The notes under the pieces are model-generated. The model saw nothing but the letters and a program-made list of their open reading frames with translations, did no database searches and was not told where the DNA came from. Below are positions 48,403 through 56,030 of a stretch of DNA of 64,000 nt, piece after piece. Source of the stretch: UBA1546 sp049302185 (GTDB taxonomy: Bacteria; Nitrospirota; Thermodesulfovibrionia; Thermodesulfovibrionales; UBA1546); assembly GCA_049302185.1 (NCBI GenBank), contig JBAQLV010000012.1, positions 1 to 64,000 of the forward strand, in the 5' to 3' direction. The translations under genes were made by a program, and so were the position numbers. Each line of letters starts with the position of its first letter. The first letter of the stretch is position 1.

Positions 48403-49695
48403 ATGATACCGCGTTATACAAGACCTGTGATGGGAAAACTTTGGGAGCCTGAGAGCAGGTTCCAGAAATGGCTTGATGTCGAGATTGCTGTTTGCGAGGC
48501 ATGGGCAGAGCTTGCAGAGATTCCTGTTGATGCAGTCGTAAAAATAAAGAAAAAGGCAAAGTTCGATGTAAAAAGAATTGACGAAATAGAAGGTGTTGTT
48601 AAACACGATGTTATTGCATTCCTCACATCAGTCGCAGAAAATGTAGGTCATGAGTCAAGGTTCATCCACAAAGGGCTTACATCATCCGATGTTGTTGATA
48701 CAGCTCTCTCGCTTCTTATGAAAGAGGCGGCAGACATTATTCTTAAAGACATAAAAGAACTGATGTCTGTACTTAAAAAACAGGCATACAAATATAAAAA
48801 CACTCCTGCTATAGGAAGAAGCCACGGAGTCCATGCAGAGCCGATGACTTTTGGACTTAAATTTACTCTCTGGTATGAAGAAATGAAGAGGAACATCGTT
48901 CGGATGAAGAGGGCTAAGGATGTGATAGGCATAGGCAAGTTTTCCGGAGCTGTCGGCACATTCTCAAATATCACTCCAAAGATTGAAGAGAAGGTATGCA
49001 AAAAACTCGGACTGAAGCCCGAACCTGTTGCAACTCAGGTTGTGCAGAGGGACAGGCACGCAGAGTACCTCACAACACTTTCGCTTATCGCTGCATCTGT
49101 AGAAAAAATTGCAATTGAGATAAGGCATTTGCAAAGGACAGAAGTTCTTGAGGCAGAGGAGCCGTTTACAAAAGGGCAGAAGGGTTCATCAGCAATGCCT
49201 CATAAGAGAAACCCTGTCGGATGCGAGAACCTCTCAGGGCTTGCAAGGATTGTCCGTTCAAATGCAATGGCAGGGCTTGAAAACATTGCCTTATGGCATG
49301 AGCGCGATATCTCACATTCTTCTGTTGAGCGGGTGATTATTCCTGACAGCACAATACTCGTTGATTATATGCTTAACAGATTAAAGGGAATCCTTGACGG
49401 CCTTCATGTATATCCTGACAGGATGCTTAAAAATATGAATCGCAGTTATGGCCTCTATAATTCACAGAGAGTTCTCCTTGCATTAACGGGCAAGGGAATG
49501 AGCCGTGAGGATGCGTATGAACTTGTCCAGAGGAATGCAATGCAAAGCTGGGAGAAGGGGATAGAGTTCAAAAAATTATTATTGAAAGATAAAGACGTCA
49601 AAAAACACCTCTCTTCAAAAGAGATAAAAAAAATCTTCGACCTTAAATATTACCTCAAGAATGTGGATTATATTTTTAAGAGGGTGTTTGGGTAG
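48403..49695 (+). CDS. purB: adenylosuccinate lyase
   Basis: PurB acts twice in purine synthesis, splitting fumarate from SAICAR and from adenylosuccinate. The 430 residues show the fumarase/aspartase-superfamily features: GLTSSDVVDTALSLL near 86, IGRSHGVHAEPMTFG with the catalytic His near 140, the signature GSSAMPHKRNPVGCENL near 262 with the mobile-loop Ser, and RDISHSSVERVIIPDST. AAGGAGG lies before the ATG. It starts a purine-gene region (purB, purL, purF) interspersed with toxin-antitoxin modules. Confidence 0.97.
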   Translation: MIPRYTRPVMGKLWEPESRFQKWLDVEIAVCEAWAELAEIPVDAVVKIKKKAKFDVKRIDEIEGVVKHDVIAFLTSVAENVGHESRFIHKGLTSSDVVDTALSLLMKEAADIILKDIKELMSVLKKQAYKYKNTPAIGRSHGVHAEPMTFGLKFTLWYEEMKRNIVRMKRAKDVIGIGKFSGAVGTFSNITPKIEEKVCKKLGLKPEPVATQVVQRDRHAEYLTTLSLIAASVEKIAIEIRHLQRTEVLEAEEPFTKGQKGSSAMPHKRNPVGCENLSGLARIVRSNAMAGLENIALWHERDISHSSVERVIIPDSTILVDYMLNRLKGILDGLHVYPDRMLKNMNRSYGLYNSQRVLLALTGKGMSREDAYELVQRNAMQSWEKGIEFKKLLLKDKDVKKHLSSKEIKKIFDLKYYLKNVDYIFKRVFG

Positions 49696-49728
49696 CCGGG
49701 TTCAGCGCCTGATATTGCAAGTCCAGTG

Positions 49729-49757
49729 TTGACAGAACCCAATTATTTCCTTATAAT
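49729..49757 (+). promoter_or_regulatory. perfect sigma-70 consensus promoter
   Basis: TTGACA at 49729, a 17-base spacer, and TATAAT at 49752. Both boxes match the consensus exactly. Transcription should begin near 49764, inside the palindromic operator that follows. Confidence 0.9.
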
Positions 49758-49760
49758 AAA

Positions 49761-49782
49761 AGTAAGGATTATAATCCTTACT
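49761..49782. promoter_or_regulatory. 22-bp perfect palindrome, probable autoregulatory operator
   Basis: AGTAAGGATTA followed by its exact reverse complement, located at the expected transcription start and ending four bases before the ribosome site GGAGG. Antitoxin dimers of the AbrB/VapB type usually repress their own operon from such a site. Confidence 0.85.
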
Positions 49783-49792
49783 GGAGGTCTTT

Positions 49793-50020
49793 ATGCTGAC
49801 AGCAAAGGTTACTTCTAAAGGTCAGGTCACCATACCAAAAGAGGTGAGAGACAGCCTTGGAGTTCAGGCTGGCGAAGGGATTAGCTTTGAGGAAAAAAAC
49901 GGAGTATTCTATATCAGAAAATCCCTGAAAAAATCTCCATTTGATAAGTGGGTGGGCAAGCTCAAAACACTTAAGGGGCAAAAAACCGATGCAATAGTCA
50001 ATGATCTGAGAGGGTCATGA
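49793..50020 (+). CDS. AbrB/SpoVT-type antitoxin
   Basis: A 75-residue swapped-hairpin AbrB-family DNA-binding protein (KVTSKGQVTIPKEVRDSLGV, then GEGISFEEKNGVFYIRKS), with a C-terminal tail (FDKWVGKLKTLKGQ) of the kind that binds a PIN toxin. GGAGG precedes the ATG; the strong promoter and palindrome lie directly upstream. Its stop overlaps the toxin start by four bases (ATGA). Confidence 0.93.
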   Translation: MLTAKVTSKGQVTIPKEVRDSLGVQAGEGISFEEKNGVFYIRKSLKKSPFDKWVGKLKTLKGQKTDAIVNDLRGS

Positions 50021-50451
50021 TAACTGCGGTAGATACCAACGTCCTGCTTGATATACTTATCCCTGACGAGAGCCACTTCTTGAGTTCAAAAAAGTTACTT
50101 GACGGATATGTCTCGAAAGGCCAATTGATAATATCCGAGATTGTGTGCGCCGAACTTGCCGCTCAATTTGCTAACGAGAAAGAGGTGCTGTCATTTCTTT
50201 CTGATACAGGTATCCGTCTTATTCATTCCAATGTAAAATCACTTTATATGGCTGGTGAGAGGTGGAAAGAATATGCAAAGAATAGAAAACCAATCTTATG
50301 CCCGAAGTGTCACCACCCCATTAAATTAAGACAGAGAGTTCTCAGCGATTTCATTATAGGAGCGCATGCCATACTAAACTCTGATCTGCTGCTTTCAAGG
50401 GATAGAGGATTTTACAAGGAATATTTTAAGGATTTAAAGGTGGAGGGGTAA
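50017..50451 (+). CDS. PIN-domain (VapC-type) ribonuclease toxin with CxxC insertion
   Basis: A 144-residue PIN-domain ribonuclease. Acidic active-site residues are seen as Asp6 (AVDTNVLLD), Glu in SEIVCAELAA near 44, Asp in VLSDFIIGAHA near 112 and Asp in LLSRDRGFY near 126. Just before the third acidic residue is an insertion PILCPKCHHPIKLRQ, whose CxxC-HH arrangement could bind a zinc ion; plain VapC proteins lack it. The start overlaps the antitoxin gene. Likely cleaves tRNA or other RNA when free of its antitoxin. Confidence 0.9.
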   Translation: MITAVDTNVLLDILIPDESHFLSSKKLLDGYVSKGQLIISEIVCAELAAQFANEKEVLSFLSDTGIRLIHSNVKSLYMAGERWKEYAKNRKPILCPKCHHPIKLRQRVLSDFIIGAHAILNSDLLLSRDRGFYKEYFKDLKVEG

Positions 50452-50531
50452 AGACTCTCGCAGACATAATTCTCAGATTCGAGCCGTAAGGCGCTGCGAG
50501 ACGTGCGGAAGGTTCAGAGCAGCAAAAGAGT

Positions 50532-50726
50532 TTAAGCAAGTATCGTTTTTACACGGCCTATTTCTCCGCTTTCCAGGCGAACTTTGATTCCATGCGGATG
50601 TGCGGGTGAATTAGTTAAAATATCCCTTACAATTCCTTCGGTGAGTTTCCCTGTCTGCTGGTCTTTTTTCAGCACGATTGAAACACGTAATCCACGTTTT
50701 ATATCTGCGCGTCTGGTCCCATCCAT
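50532..50726 (-). CDS. YwbE family protein
   Basis: A 64-residue protein of the YwbE (DUF2196) family, function unknown. It carries the family's conserved parts: DIKRGLRVSIVLKKDQQTGK, GIVRDILTNSPAHPHGIKV and the closing GEIGRVKTIL, which build a small beta-barrel. Translation begins at ATG 50726 with GGAGAG upstream. The neighbouring ribbon-helix-helix gene is on the same strand 60 bases upstream. Confidence 0.85.
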   Translation of the reverse strand: MDGTRRADIKRGLRVSIVLKKDQQTGKLTEGIVRDILTNSPAHPHGIKVRLESGEIGRVKTILA

Positions 50727-50786
50727 AAAGTGCTCTCCTGTGAGTTATTCTTTGACCACATAATCTTACTTAATTTTCCTGTGCCC

Positions 50787-50990
50787 TTATCTTCTTTTTT
50801 TATCTGATGTATCTTTCCGTGCAGTGCAGGTAATGATGAAATTTTCAGGCTCCAGATCAGGGTTTTTCTCAAGCTCCTCAACAAAAATATTGATCGCCTT
50901 TCGCATGAAGGCTGAGAAGTTTATGCCCCTTGGTAATGTGTGGATCCTCTGACGCGTGTCTTCGTCGATTGATACTGTGTGCTTTGCCAT
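50787..50990 (-). CDS. ribbon-helix-helix protein without obvious toxin partner
   Basis: A 67-residue protein starting AKHTVSIDEDTRQRIHTLP, with a short strand and two helices (NFSAFMRKAINIFVEELEKN), the pattern of CopG/Arc-like DNA-binding proteins. No toxin gene is next to it; YwbE follows. A basic tail (ARKDTSDKKRR) closes the protein. I chose ATG 50990 because AAGGAG precedes it by five bases; a GTG two codons before is less likely. Confidence 0.6.
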   Translation of the reverse strand: MAKHTVSIDEDTRQRIHTLPRGINFSAFMRKAINIFVEELEKNPDLEPENFIITCTARKDTSDKKRR

Positions 50991-51142
50991 AATCACTCCT
51001 TTTTCAATGAATGCTGTGAATGTTTAAAGACGGCAGAGGCGTTGATGAGGATGCCGGAGAAATAATCATATTTTCAGAAATCCTCAAATTTTTTCTTATC
51101 TTATCCCTCCCCGCTCAAAAAAGGCAAGACCGCATTCAATAG

Positions 51143-51187
51143 TGTTCAAAGCGTCAAAGTGTCAGAGCATCAAAGTATCAGAGTTCG
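51143..51187. repeat. octamer array upstream of purL
   Basis: GCGTCAAA, GTGTCAGA, GCATCAAA, GTATCAGA and a partial GTTCGAAA follow each other as 8-bp units. It is the octamer variant of the short-unit arrays, lying before the -10 box of purL. Confidence 0.7.
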
Positions 51188-51218
51188 AAAAGCAACCAAA
51201 AAGCCTTTTATCCCATGT

Positions 51219-51224
51219 TATAAT
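51219..51224 (+). promoter_or_regulatory. TATAAT box of purL, suggesting a leaderless transcript
   Basis: A perfect TATAAT ends eight bases before the purL ATG, and no ribosome site lies between. If used, transcription would start at or within one or two bases of the start codon. No good -35 hexamer is present at the proper distance. Confidence 0.5.
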
Positions 51225-51232
51225 TCAATGCT

Positions 51233-54200
51233 ATGAAATTGCTGCATTTCTACCGGAAACCGGCATTGTCTGAGACAAAGAAGAAGAGCCTTCTTCCGAT
51301 TCTCAGACAGCGCGTCTCGTCCGATATTAATGATATAGAGACAGAGCACTGCTTTAATATTGAGGCAAGTGCTCCGCTGACAAATGAAGAACTGAATATC
51401 CTCAGATGGCTACTGGCAGAGACATTCGAGCCGGAGAATTTTTCAGGAGAAAGTTTTTTGAGTAACAACACGACCTTACCCCCCCATCCCCCCCTTGCCA
51501 AAGGGGGGAGCGAAGAGGGGGTGATTCTTGAAGTTGGTCCAAGAATGAACTTCACAACAGCATGGTCAACGAATACGGTGTCCGTCTGCCATGCATGCGG
51601 ATTAAAGAAGATTACGAGAATAGAAAGGTCGAGGAGATACAAACTACTTGTCAGGAGCCATGAGCCAGACACCCCCCCTAATCCCCCCCTTGGCAAGGGG
51701 GGGCATGGGGGGGTAAATTCCGATTTAATCTCATCACTCATTACTCATCACTCATCACTCTTTTACGACTGTATGACTGAGTGTCCTTATCCAAAGACGC
51801 TTGAGACATTTGAGACAGGGATTAAGCCTGAGCCTGCTTATGTAGTGCCCTTAATTGAGGAAGGCACATCTGCATTAAGAAAGATAAACGCTGAGATGGG
51901 TCTTGGACTTGATGACTGGGACGTAGAATATTACTACAACCTCTTTGTAAAAGACCTGAAACGCAACCCGACAAATGTTGAATGCTTTGATTTGAGCCAG
52001 TCAAACAGCGAACATTCACGGCACTGGTTTTTCAGAGGAAAATTAATCGTAGACGGAAAAGAGATTCCTGAAAACCTGATGCAGATTATAAAACAGCCAT
52101 TGAAGGCAAATCCCAATAACAGCGTGATTGCATTCAAGGATAATTCAAGTGGCATTAAGGGGTATGAGATTAAGACGATTATCCCTCAAAATGTCGGAAG
52201 GCATTCAAGATTCAAAGAGGCAAACCTTAAATATCACGTAATCTTTACGGCAGAGACACATAACTTTCCAAGCGGTGTTGCGCCATTTCCGGGCGCTGAG
52301 ACAGGAACAGGCGGAAGGATAAGGGATGTTCAGGCAACAGGAAAAGGCGCCCATGTTATAGCAGGCACAGCAGCATACTGCGTTGGGAATCTCAGAATTC
52401 CCGGATATAAACTCCCATGGGAAGATGAATCATTTGAATATCCAAATAACCTTGCATCTCCTTTGCAGATAGAGATTGAGGCAAGCAATGGCGCATCTGA
52501 TTATGGGAACAAATTCGGCGAGCCTGTTATTCAGGGCTTTACGCGGGCATTCGGCATGAGGCTTGCTGACGGAGAAAGAAGAGAATGGATTAAGCCGATA
52601 ATGTTCACTGCCGGAATCGGCCAGATGGACGCAAGGCATATTGAAAAGGGGCAACCTGGGAAGGGAATGCTTGTAACAAAGGTAGGCGGCCCTGCATACA
52701 GGATTGGGATGGGAGGAGGCGCTGCATCAAGCATGATTCAGGGAGAAAACATTGCAGAGCTTGACTTCAATGCTGTTCAGCGCGGGGATGCAGAGATGGA
52801 GCAGAAACTTAACAGGGTGATAAGGGCATGCGTTGAGCTTGGCAGTGATAATCCGATAATAAGCATCCACGATCAGGGAGCAGGCGGAAACTGCAATGTC
52901 GTAAAAGAGATAATCTATCCTTCCGGCGCAAAGATAGAAATAAGAAAGATTCAGGTTGGTGATAACACACTCTCTGTTCTTGAGATATGGGGCGCAGAGT
53001 ATCAGGAGCAGAATGCGCTTCTCATCAAACCTGATAAGGCAGATATATTTGAGGAGCTATGCAAGAGGGAAAAGGTTCCATTCTCATTCATAGGACAGAT
53101 TACAGGCGACGGATACATCATCCTTCACGATGAAAATGACGGAAGCGCGCCTGTTAATCTTGACTTAGAAAAAATCCTCGGCGACATGCCGCAGAAGACA
53201 TTCAAACTTGAAAGGGTTCAGCCGAAACTTAAACCTCTTAAACTTCCCGAGGACATTACTGTAAGGGATGCTCTGGACAGGGTTTTGAAGCTTGTCTCTG
53301 TCGGCTCAAAGAAGTTTCTCACAAACAAGGTTGACAGGAGCGTTACAGGACTCATTGCAAGACAGCAGTGCGCAGGGCCTTTGCATCTTACAGTATCTGA
53401 TGTGGCTGTAATTGCCCAAAGTCATTTCGGGCTTACAGGGGCAGCGATTTCCATAGGCGAGCAGCCGATTAAGACGCTCATCAATCCATCTGCAATGGCA
53501 AGGCTTTCTGTCGGAGAGGCATTAACGAATATTGTATGGGCAAAGATAAGCAAACTGGAAGATATTAAATGTTCAGGGAACTGGATGTGGGCGGCAAAAC
53601 TTCCCGGCGAAGGCGCAAGGATTTATGATGCGGCAGTTGCAGTGCGAGGGATAATGCTTGAACTCGGCATTGCAATTGACGGCGGAAAAGACAGCCTTTC
53701 AATGGCTGCAATAATCCCTAAGTCTTCAGGGGGGTCTCGCAGGGGGGACAGTAGTTCCGCTTGCGACCTGACAGTAAAATCTCCGGGAACACTTGTTATA
53801 TCAGCGTATGCAACATGCCCTGATATAACAAAGGTAATTACGCCTGATATAAAGAAACCCGGAAAGAGCAGGCTTTTATTTATTGATCTCGGGAATGGCA
53901 AAAACAGGCTCGGCGGAACTTCACTTGCGCAGGTATATAACCAGACTGGAGATGAATCGCCTGATGTTGATGATCCGAAATTACTGAAGAGAACATTCAA
54001 CGCAGTTCAGGAACTCATATCAAGAGACCTGATACTTTCAGGCCATGACAGGAGCGACGGAGGATTAATCACAACAATTCTTGAGATGGCATTTTCAGGG
54101 AATTGCGGCATCGAGGTAAACCTCGATAGTGCAGAAGAGCGGAAGAGCAGAAGCGCAGAAGTTGTTAAAACATCTACTTCCGAACTTCCGAGCCTCCGAA

Positions 54201-55366
54201 CTTCAGCGCTTGCAAGTCTTTTCTCCGAAGAACTTGGGCTTGTCATTGAATACCTTCCAAAGAATGAAAAGAAGATAGTGGCTGAACTTAAAAAACAGAA
54301 GATCCCATGCCGGATCATCGGCAGAACAACTGTTAATAAGAAGATTAAAGTTAAATTTAACAGCAAACTGGTTTTAAATGAAGACATGCGTGTACTCAGG
54401 GGAATATGGGAGGAGACGAGTTATCAATTGGAAAAGCTCCAGGTGAATCCTGACTGTGCAGATGAGGAGAAAAAGGTTATCTTTGACAGAAAGGGATACA
54501 ATTTCAATCTCTCATTCACTCCTGAACAGACTTCTCCTGAGATTATGAAAAAGGCAGGCAAGCCCTCTGTTGCAATAGTCCGTGAGGAAGGAAGCAACAG
54601 TGACAGGGAGATGACGTCAGCTTTCTATCAGGCAGGGTTTGATGTGTGGGATACCACAATGACTGATTTCCTTGAAGGAAAGGTGAATCTTGACAGCTTC
54701 AGAGGCATAGCATTTGTAGGCGGATTCAGCTACGCAGATGTGCTTGATTCCGCAAAGGGCTGGGCCGGTGTCATAAAGTTCAATAAAAAGATTTACGAAC
54801 AGTTTCAGAAATTTTACAACAGGTCTGACACATTCAGTCTCGGTGTATGCAATGGCTGCCAGTTAATGGCGCTGCTTGGATGGATTCCATGGCAGGGGAT
54901 TGAAGACAAATACCAGCCGAGGTTTATCCATAATGTCTCAGGAAGATTCGAGTCAAGATTTTCTACAGTGAAAATATTCCCGAGTCCTTCAATTATGCTT
55001 AAGGGAATGGAAGGCTCTACTCTCGGAATCTGGGTTGCGCATGGAGAGGGAAGGGCTTATTTCCCGAAAGAAGACATCCTCAAAAAAGCAGAGAAAGATT
55101 CCCTTGCGCCTGTGCGCTATGTTGATGATGACGGAAATGTTACAACCACATACCCGTTTAATCCAAACGGCTCTGTAAACGGAATCGCTGCTTTATGCTC
55201 ACCTGACGGAAGACACCTTGCAATAATGCCTCATCCTGAAAGGACATTCCTCAAATGGAACTGGGCATGGATGCCGGAAGAATGGGAAAAAGAACTAAAG
55301 GCATCGCCGTGGCTCAGGTTATTTCAGAATGCAAGACAGTGGTGCGAGGGAAACAAGCACGCTTGA
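51233..55366 (+). CDS. purL: phosphoribosylformylglycinamidine synthase, long form, with repeat insertions
   Basis: PurL makes FGAM from FGAR, ATP and glutamine in purine synthesis. The 1377-residue single chain carries an N-terminal domain, the two synthetase halves (AETHNFPSGVAPFPGAETG near 343, GGGAASSMIQGE near 499, and the second half from about 640 to 1040) and a C-terminal glutaminase with catalytic Cys in FSLGVCNGCQLMALLG near 1205 and His/Glu in MPHPERTF. Three regions are abnormal: residues about 81-98 and 143-181 are encoded by poly-C/poly-G hairpins and an ACTCATC array, and about 964-995 by octamer arrays, all in frame. Confidence 0.95.
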   Translation: MKLLHFYRKPALSETKKKSLLPILRQRVSSDINDIETEHCFNIEASAPLTNEELNILRWLLAETFEPENFSGESFLSNNTTLPPHPPLAKGGSEEGVILEVGPRMNFTTAWSTNTVSVCHACGLKKITRIERSRRYKLLVRSHEPDTPPNPPLGKGGHGGVNSDLISSLITHHSSLFYDCMTECPYPKTLETFETGIKPEPAYVVPLIEEGTSALRKINAEMGLGLDDWDVEYYYNLFVKDLKRNPTNVECFDLSQSNSEHSRHWFFRGKLIVDGKEIPENLMQIIKQPLKANPNNSVIAFKDNSSGIKGYEIKTIIPQNVGRHSRFKEANLKYHVIFTAETHNFPSGVAPFPGAETGTGGRIRDVQATGKGAHVIAGTAAYCVGNLRIPGYKLPWEDESFEYPNNLASPLQIEIEASNGASDYGNKFGEPVIQGFTRAFGMRLADGERREWIKPIMFTAGIGQMDARHIEKGQPGKGMLVTKVGGPAYRIGMGGGAASSMIQGENIAELDFNAVQRGDAEMEQKLNRVIRACVELGSDNPIISIHDQGAGGNCNVVKEIIYPSGAKIEIRKIQVGDNTLSVLEIWGAEYQEQNALLIKPDKADIFEELCKREKVPFSFIGQITGDGYIILHDENDGSAPVNLDLEKILGDMPQKTFKLERVQPKLKPLKLPEDITVRDALDRVLKLVSVGSKKFLTNKVDRSVTGLIARQQCAGPLHLTVSDVAVIAQSHFGLTGAAISIGEQPIKTLINPSAMARLSVGEALTNIVWAKISKLEDIKCSGNWMWAAKLPGEGARIYDAAVAVRGIMLELGIAIDGGKDSLSMAAIIPKSSGGSRRGDSSSACDLTVKSPGTLVISAYATCPDITKVITPDIKKPGKSRLLFIDLGNGKNRLGGTSLAQVYNQTGDESPDVDDPKLLKRTFNAVQELISRDLILSGHDRSDGGLITTILEMAFSGNCGIEVNLDSAEERKSRSAEVVKTSTSELPSLRTSALASLFSEELGLVIEYLPKNEKKIVAELKKQKIPCRIIGRTTVNKKIKVKFNSKLVLNEDMRVLRGIWEETSYQLEKLQVNPDCADEEKKVIFDRKGYNFNLSFTPEQTSPEIMKKAGKPSVAIVREEGSNSDREMTSAFYQAGFDVWDTTMTDFLEGKVNLDSFRGIAFVGGFSYADVLDSAKGWAGVIKFNKKIYEQFQKFYNRSDTFSLGVCNGCQLMALLGWIPWQGIEDKYQPRFIHNVSGRFESRFSTVKIFPSPSIMLKGMEGSTLGIWVAHGEGRAYFPKEDILKKAEKDSLAPVRYVDDDGNVTTTYPFNPNGSVNGIAALCSPDGRHLAIMPHPERTFLKWNWAWMPEEWEKELKASPWLRLFQNARQWCEGNKHA
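51474..51525. repeat. poly-C/poly-G inverted repeat inside purL, copy 1
   Basis: CCCCCCATC and CCCCCCTTG units, a short loop GCC, then AAGGGGGG, AGCGAAG and AGGGGG. It is translated as the segment PPHPPLAKGGSEEG, absent from other PurL proteins, and keeps the frame. Confidence 0.85.
51668..51716. repeat. poly-C/poly-G inverted repeat inside purL, copy 2
   Basis: ACCCCCC, CTAATCCCCCCCTTGG, loop, CAAGGGGGGG, CATGGGGGGG. It encodes TPPNPPLGKGGHGGVN, again in frame. Arms are nearly perfectly complementary. Confidence 0.85.
51724..51764. repeat. ACTCATC heptamer array inside purL
   Basis: ACTCATC, ACTCATT, ACTCATC, ACTCATC and ACTC follow directly after the second poly-C/poly-G hairpin and encode SSLITHHSSLF. 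Only one arm is seen here. Confidence 0.8.
54129..54218. repeat. octamer arrays inside purL
   Basis: First four units of the type GCAGAAGA (54130-54161), then after about 15 bases ACTTCCG, AACTTCCG, AGCCTCCG, AACTTCAG (54176-54208), nearly the reverse complement of the first set. It forms a hairpin and encodes EERKSRSAEVV and then TSELPSLRTSAL, in the loop before the conserved LGLVIEYLP. Confidence 0.75.
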
Positions 55367-55403
55367 CAATTGTATATATCAATCGTAAGATATGTATATA
55401 CAA
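55363..55403 (+). promoter_or_regulatory. promoter and operator of the second PIN-toxin module
   Basis: TTGACA at 55363 (overlapping the purL stop codon), a 17-base spacer and TAAGAT at 55386. An inverted repeat TTGTATATA (55370-55378) / TATATACAA (55395-55403) encloses the -10 region, a typical antitoxin operator. Confidence 0.75.
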
Positions 55404-55423
55404 ATTAAAGGAGGCTGATTAAA

Positions 55424-55618
55424 GTGAAATCTTCTGTGAAGATGACATCTATAAGGCTCGATACAAACCTTGCTGATTATGCGGCCAGGGTGCTCGGCGC
55501 AAAAAACAGGAGCGAGGCAGTTCATATTGCATTGAAAGAGATTGTGGCGCTTAAAAAATTTAAGGATTTGATGCTCAAGTACGGCGGAAAATTAAAATTT
55601 GAAGCCCATGGCAGATAG
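55424..55618 (+). CDS. VapB-type antitoxin
   Basis: A 64-residue antitoxin with a ribbon-helix-helix N-terminus (MTSIRLDTNLADYAARVL, NRSEAVHIALKEI) and a C-terminal toxin-binding tail (FKDLMLKYGGKLKF), the VapB group often annotated as DUF2191. The reading starts at GTG 55424 behind AAGGAGG; an internal ATG at 55442 would remove six residues. It overlaps the toxin gene by 11 bases. Confidence 0.88.
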   Translation: MKSSVKMTSIRLDTNLADYAARVLGAKNRSEAVHIALKEIVALKKFKDLMLKYGGKLKFEAHGR

Positions 55619-56030
55619 AGTTGTCCTCTTTGATACATCAGTTTTCATAGACCATCTGAGAACTAATAAATACCAATATCATTTCCAGAACATTCATGGA
55701 CTTATCAGGAACTCTTCTGTTGTTCTTTCAGAGCTTTTAAGGGGTGCAACAAAAGAAGAAGAAATATTCTTTGTGCTGACGCTTGCAAAAAATCATCCGG
55801 TACTTACCCCCACCGAGAAAAACTGGCTCGAATCAGGCAGGATACTTTCAAGGATAAATAAGGAGAAGGGATTTTCCCCTGAAAAACTTCGAGACTTGCA
55901 TTTTGATGTTTTGATTGCTCTGACAGCAAGGAATTTCGGTGCAACTCTGATTACATCAAACAAGAATGACTTTGAAATAATTAGAGGTTACAGGGACTTT
56001 AATCTCGAAGTCTGGGAGAAATCTACTTAA
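55608..56030 (+). CDS. VapC-type PIN-domain toxin
   Basis: A 140-residue PIN ribonuclease with Asp in LFDTSVFIDHL near 8, Glu in SSVVLSELLRGA near 44, Asp in DLHFDVLIALTAR near 101 and a final TSNKNDFEIIRG. All acidic residues are in place. I chose ATG 55608 (MADRVV), within the end of the antitoxin gene. Its end overlaps the convergent purF gene by eight bases. Confidence 0.9.
   Translation: MADRVVLFDTSVFIDHLRTNKYQYHFQNIHGLIRNSSVVLSELLRGATKEEEIFFVLTLAKNHPVLTPTEKNWLESGRILSRINKEKGFSPEKLRDLHFDVLIALTARNFGATLITSNKNDFEIIRGYRDFNLEVWEKST

Noticed and set aside
50699..50884. 61-codon frame overlapping the ribbon-helix-helix gene
   Set aside because: Overlaps a better-supported frame on the same strand and lacks a start signal.
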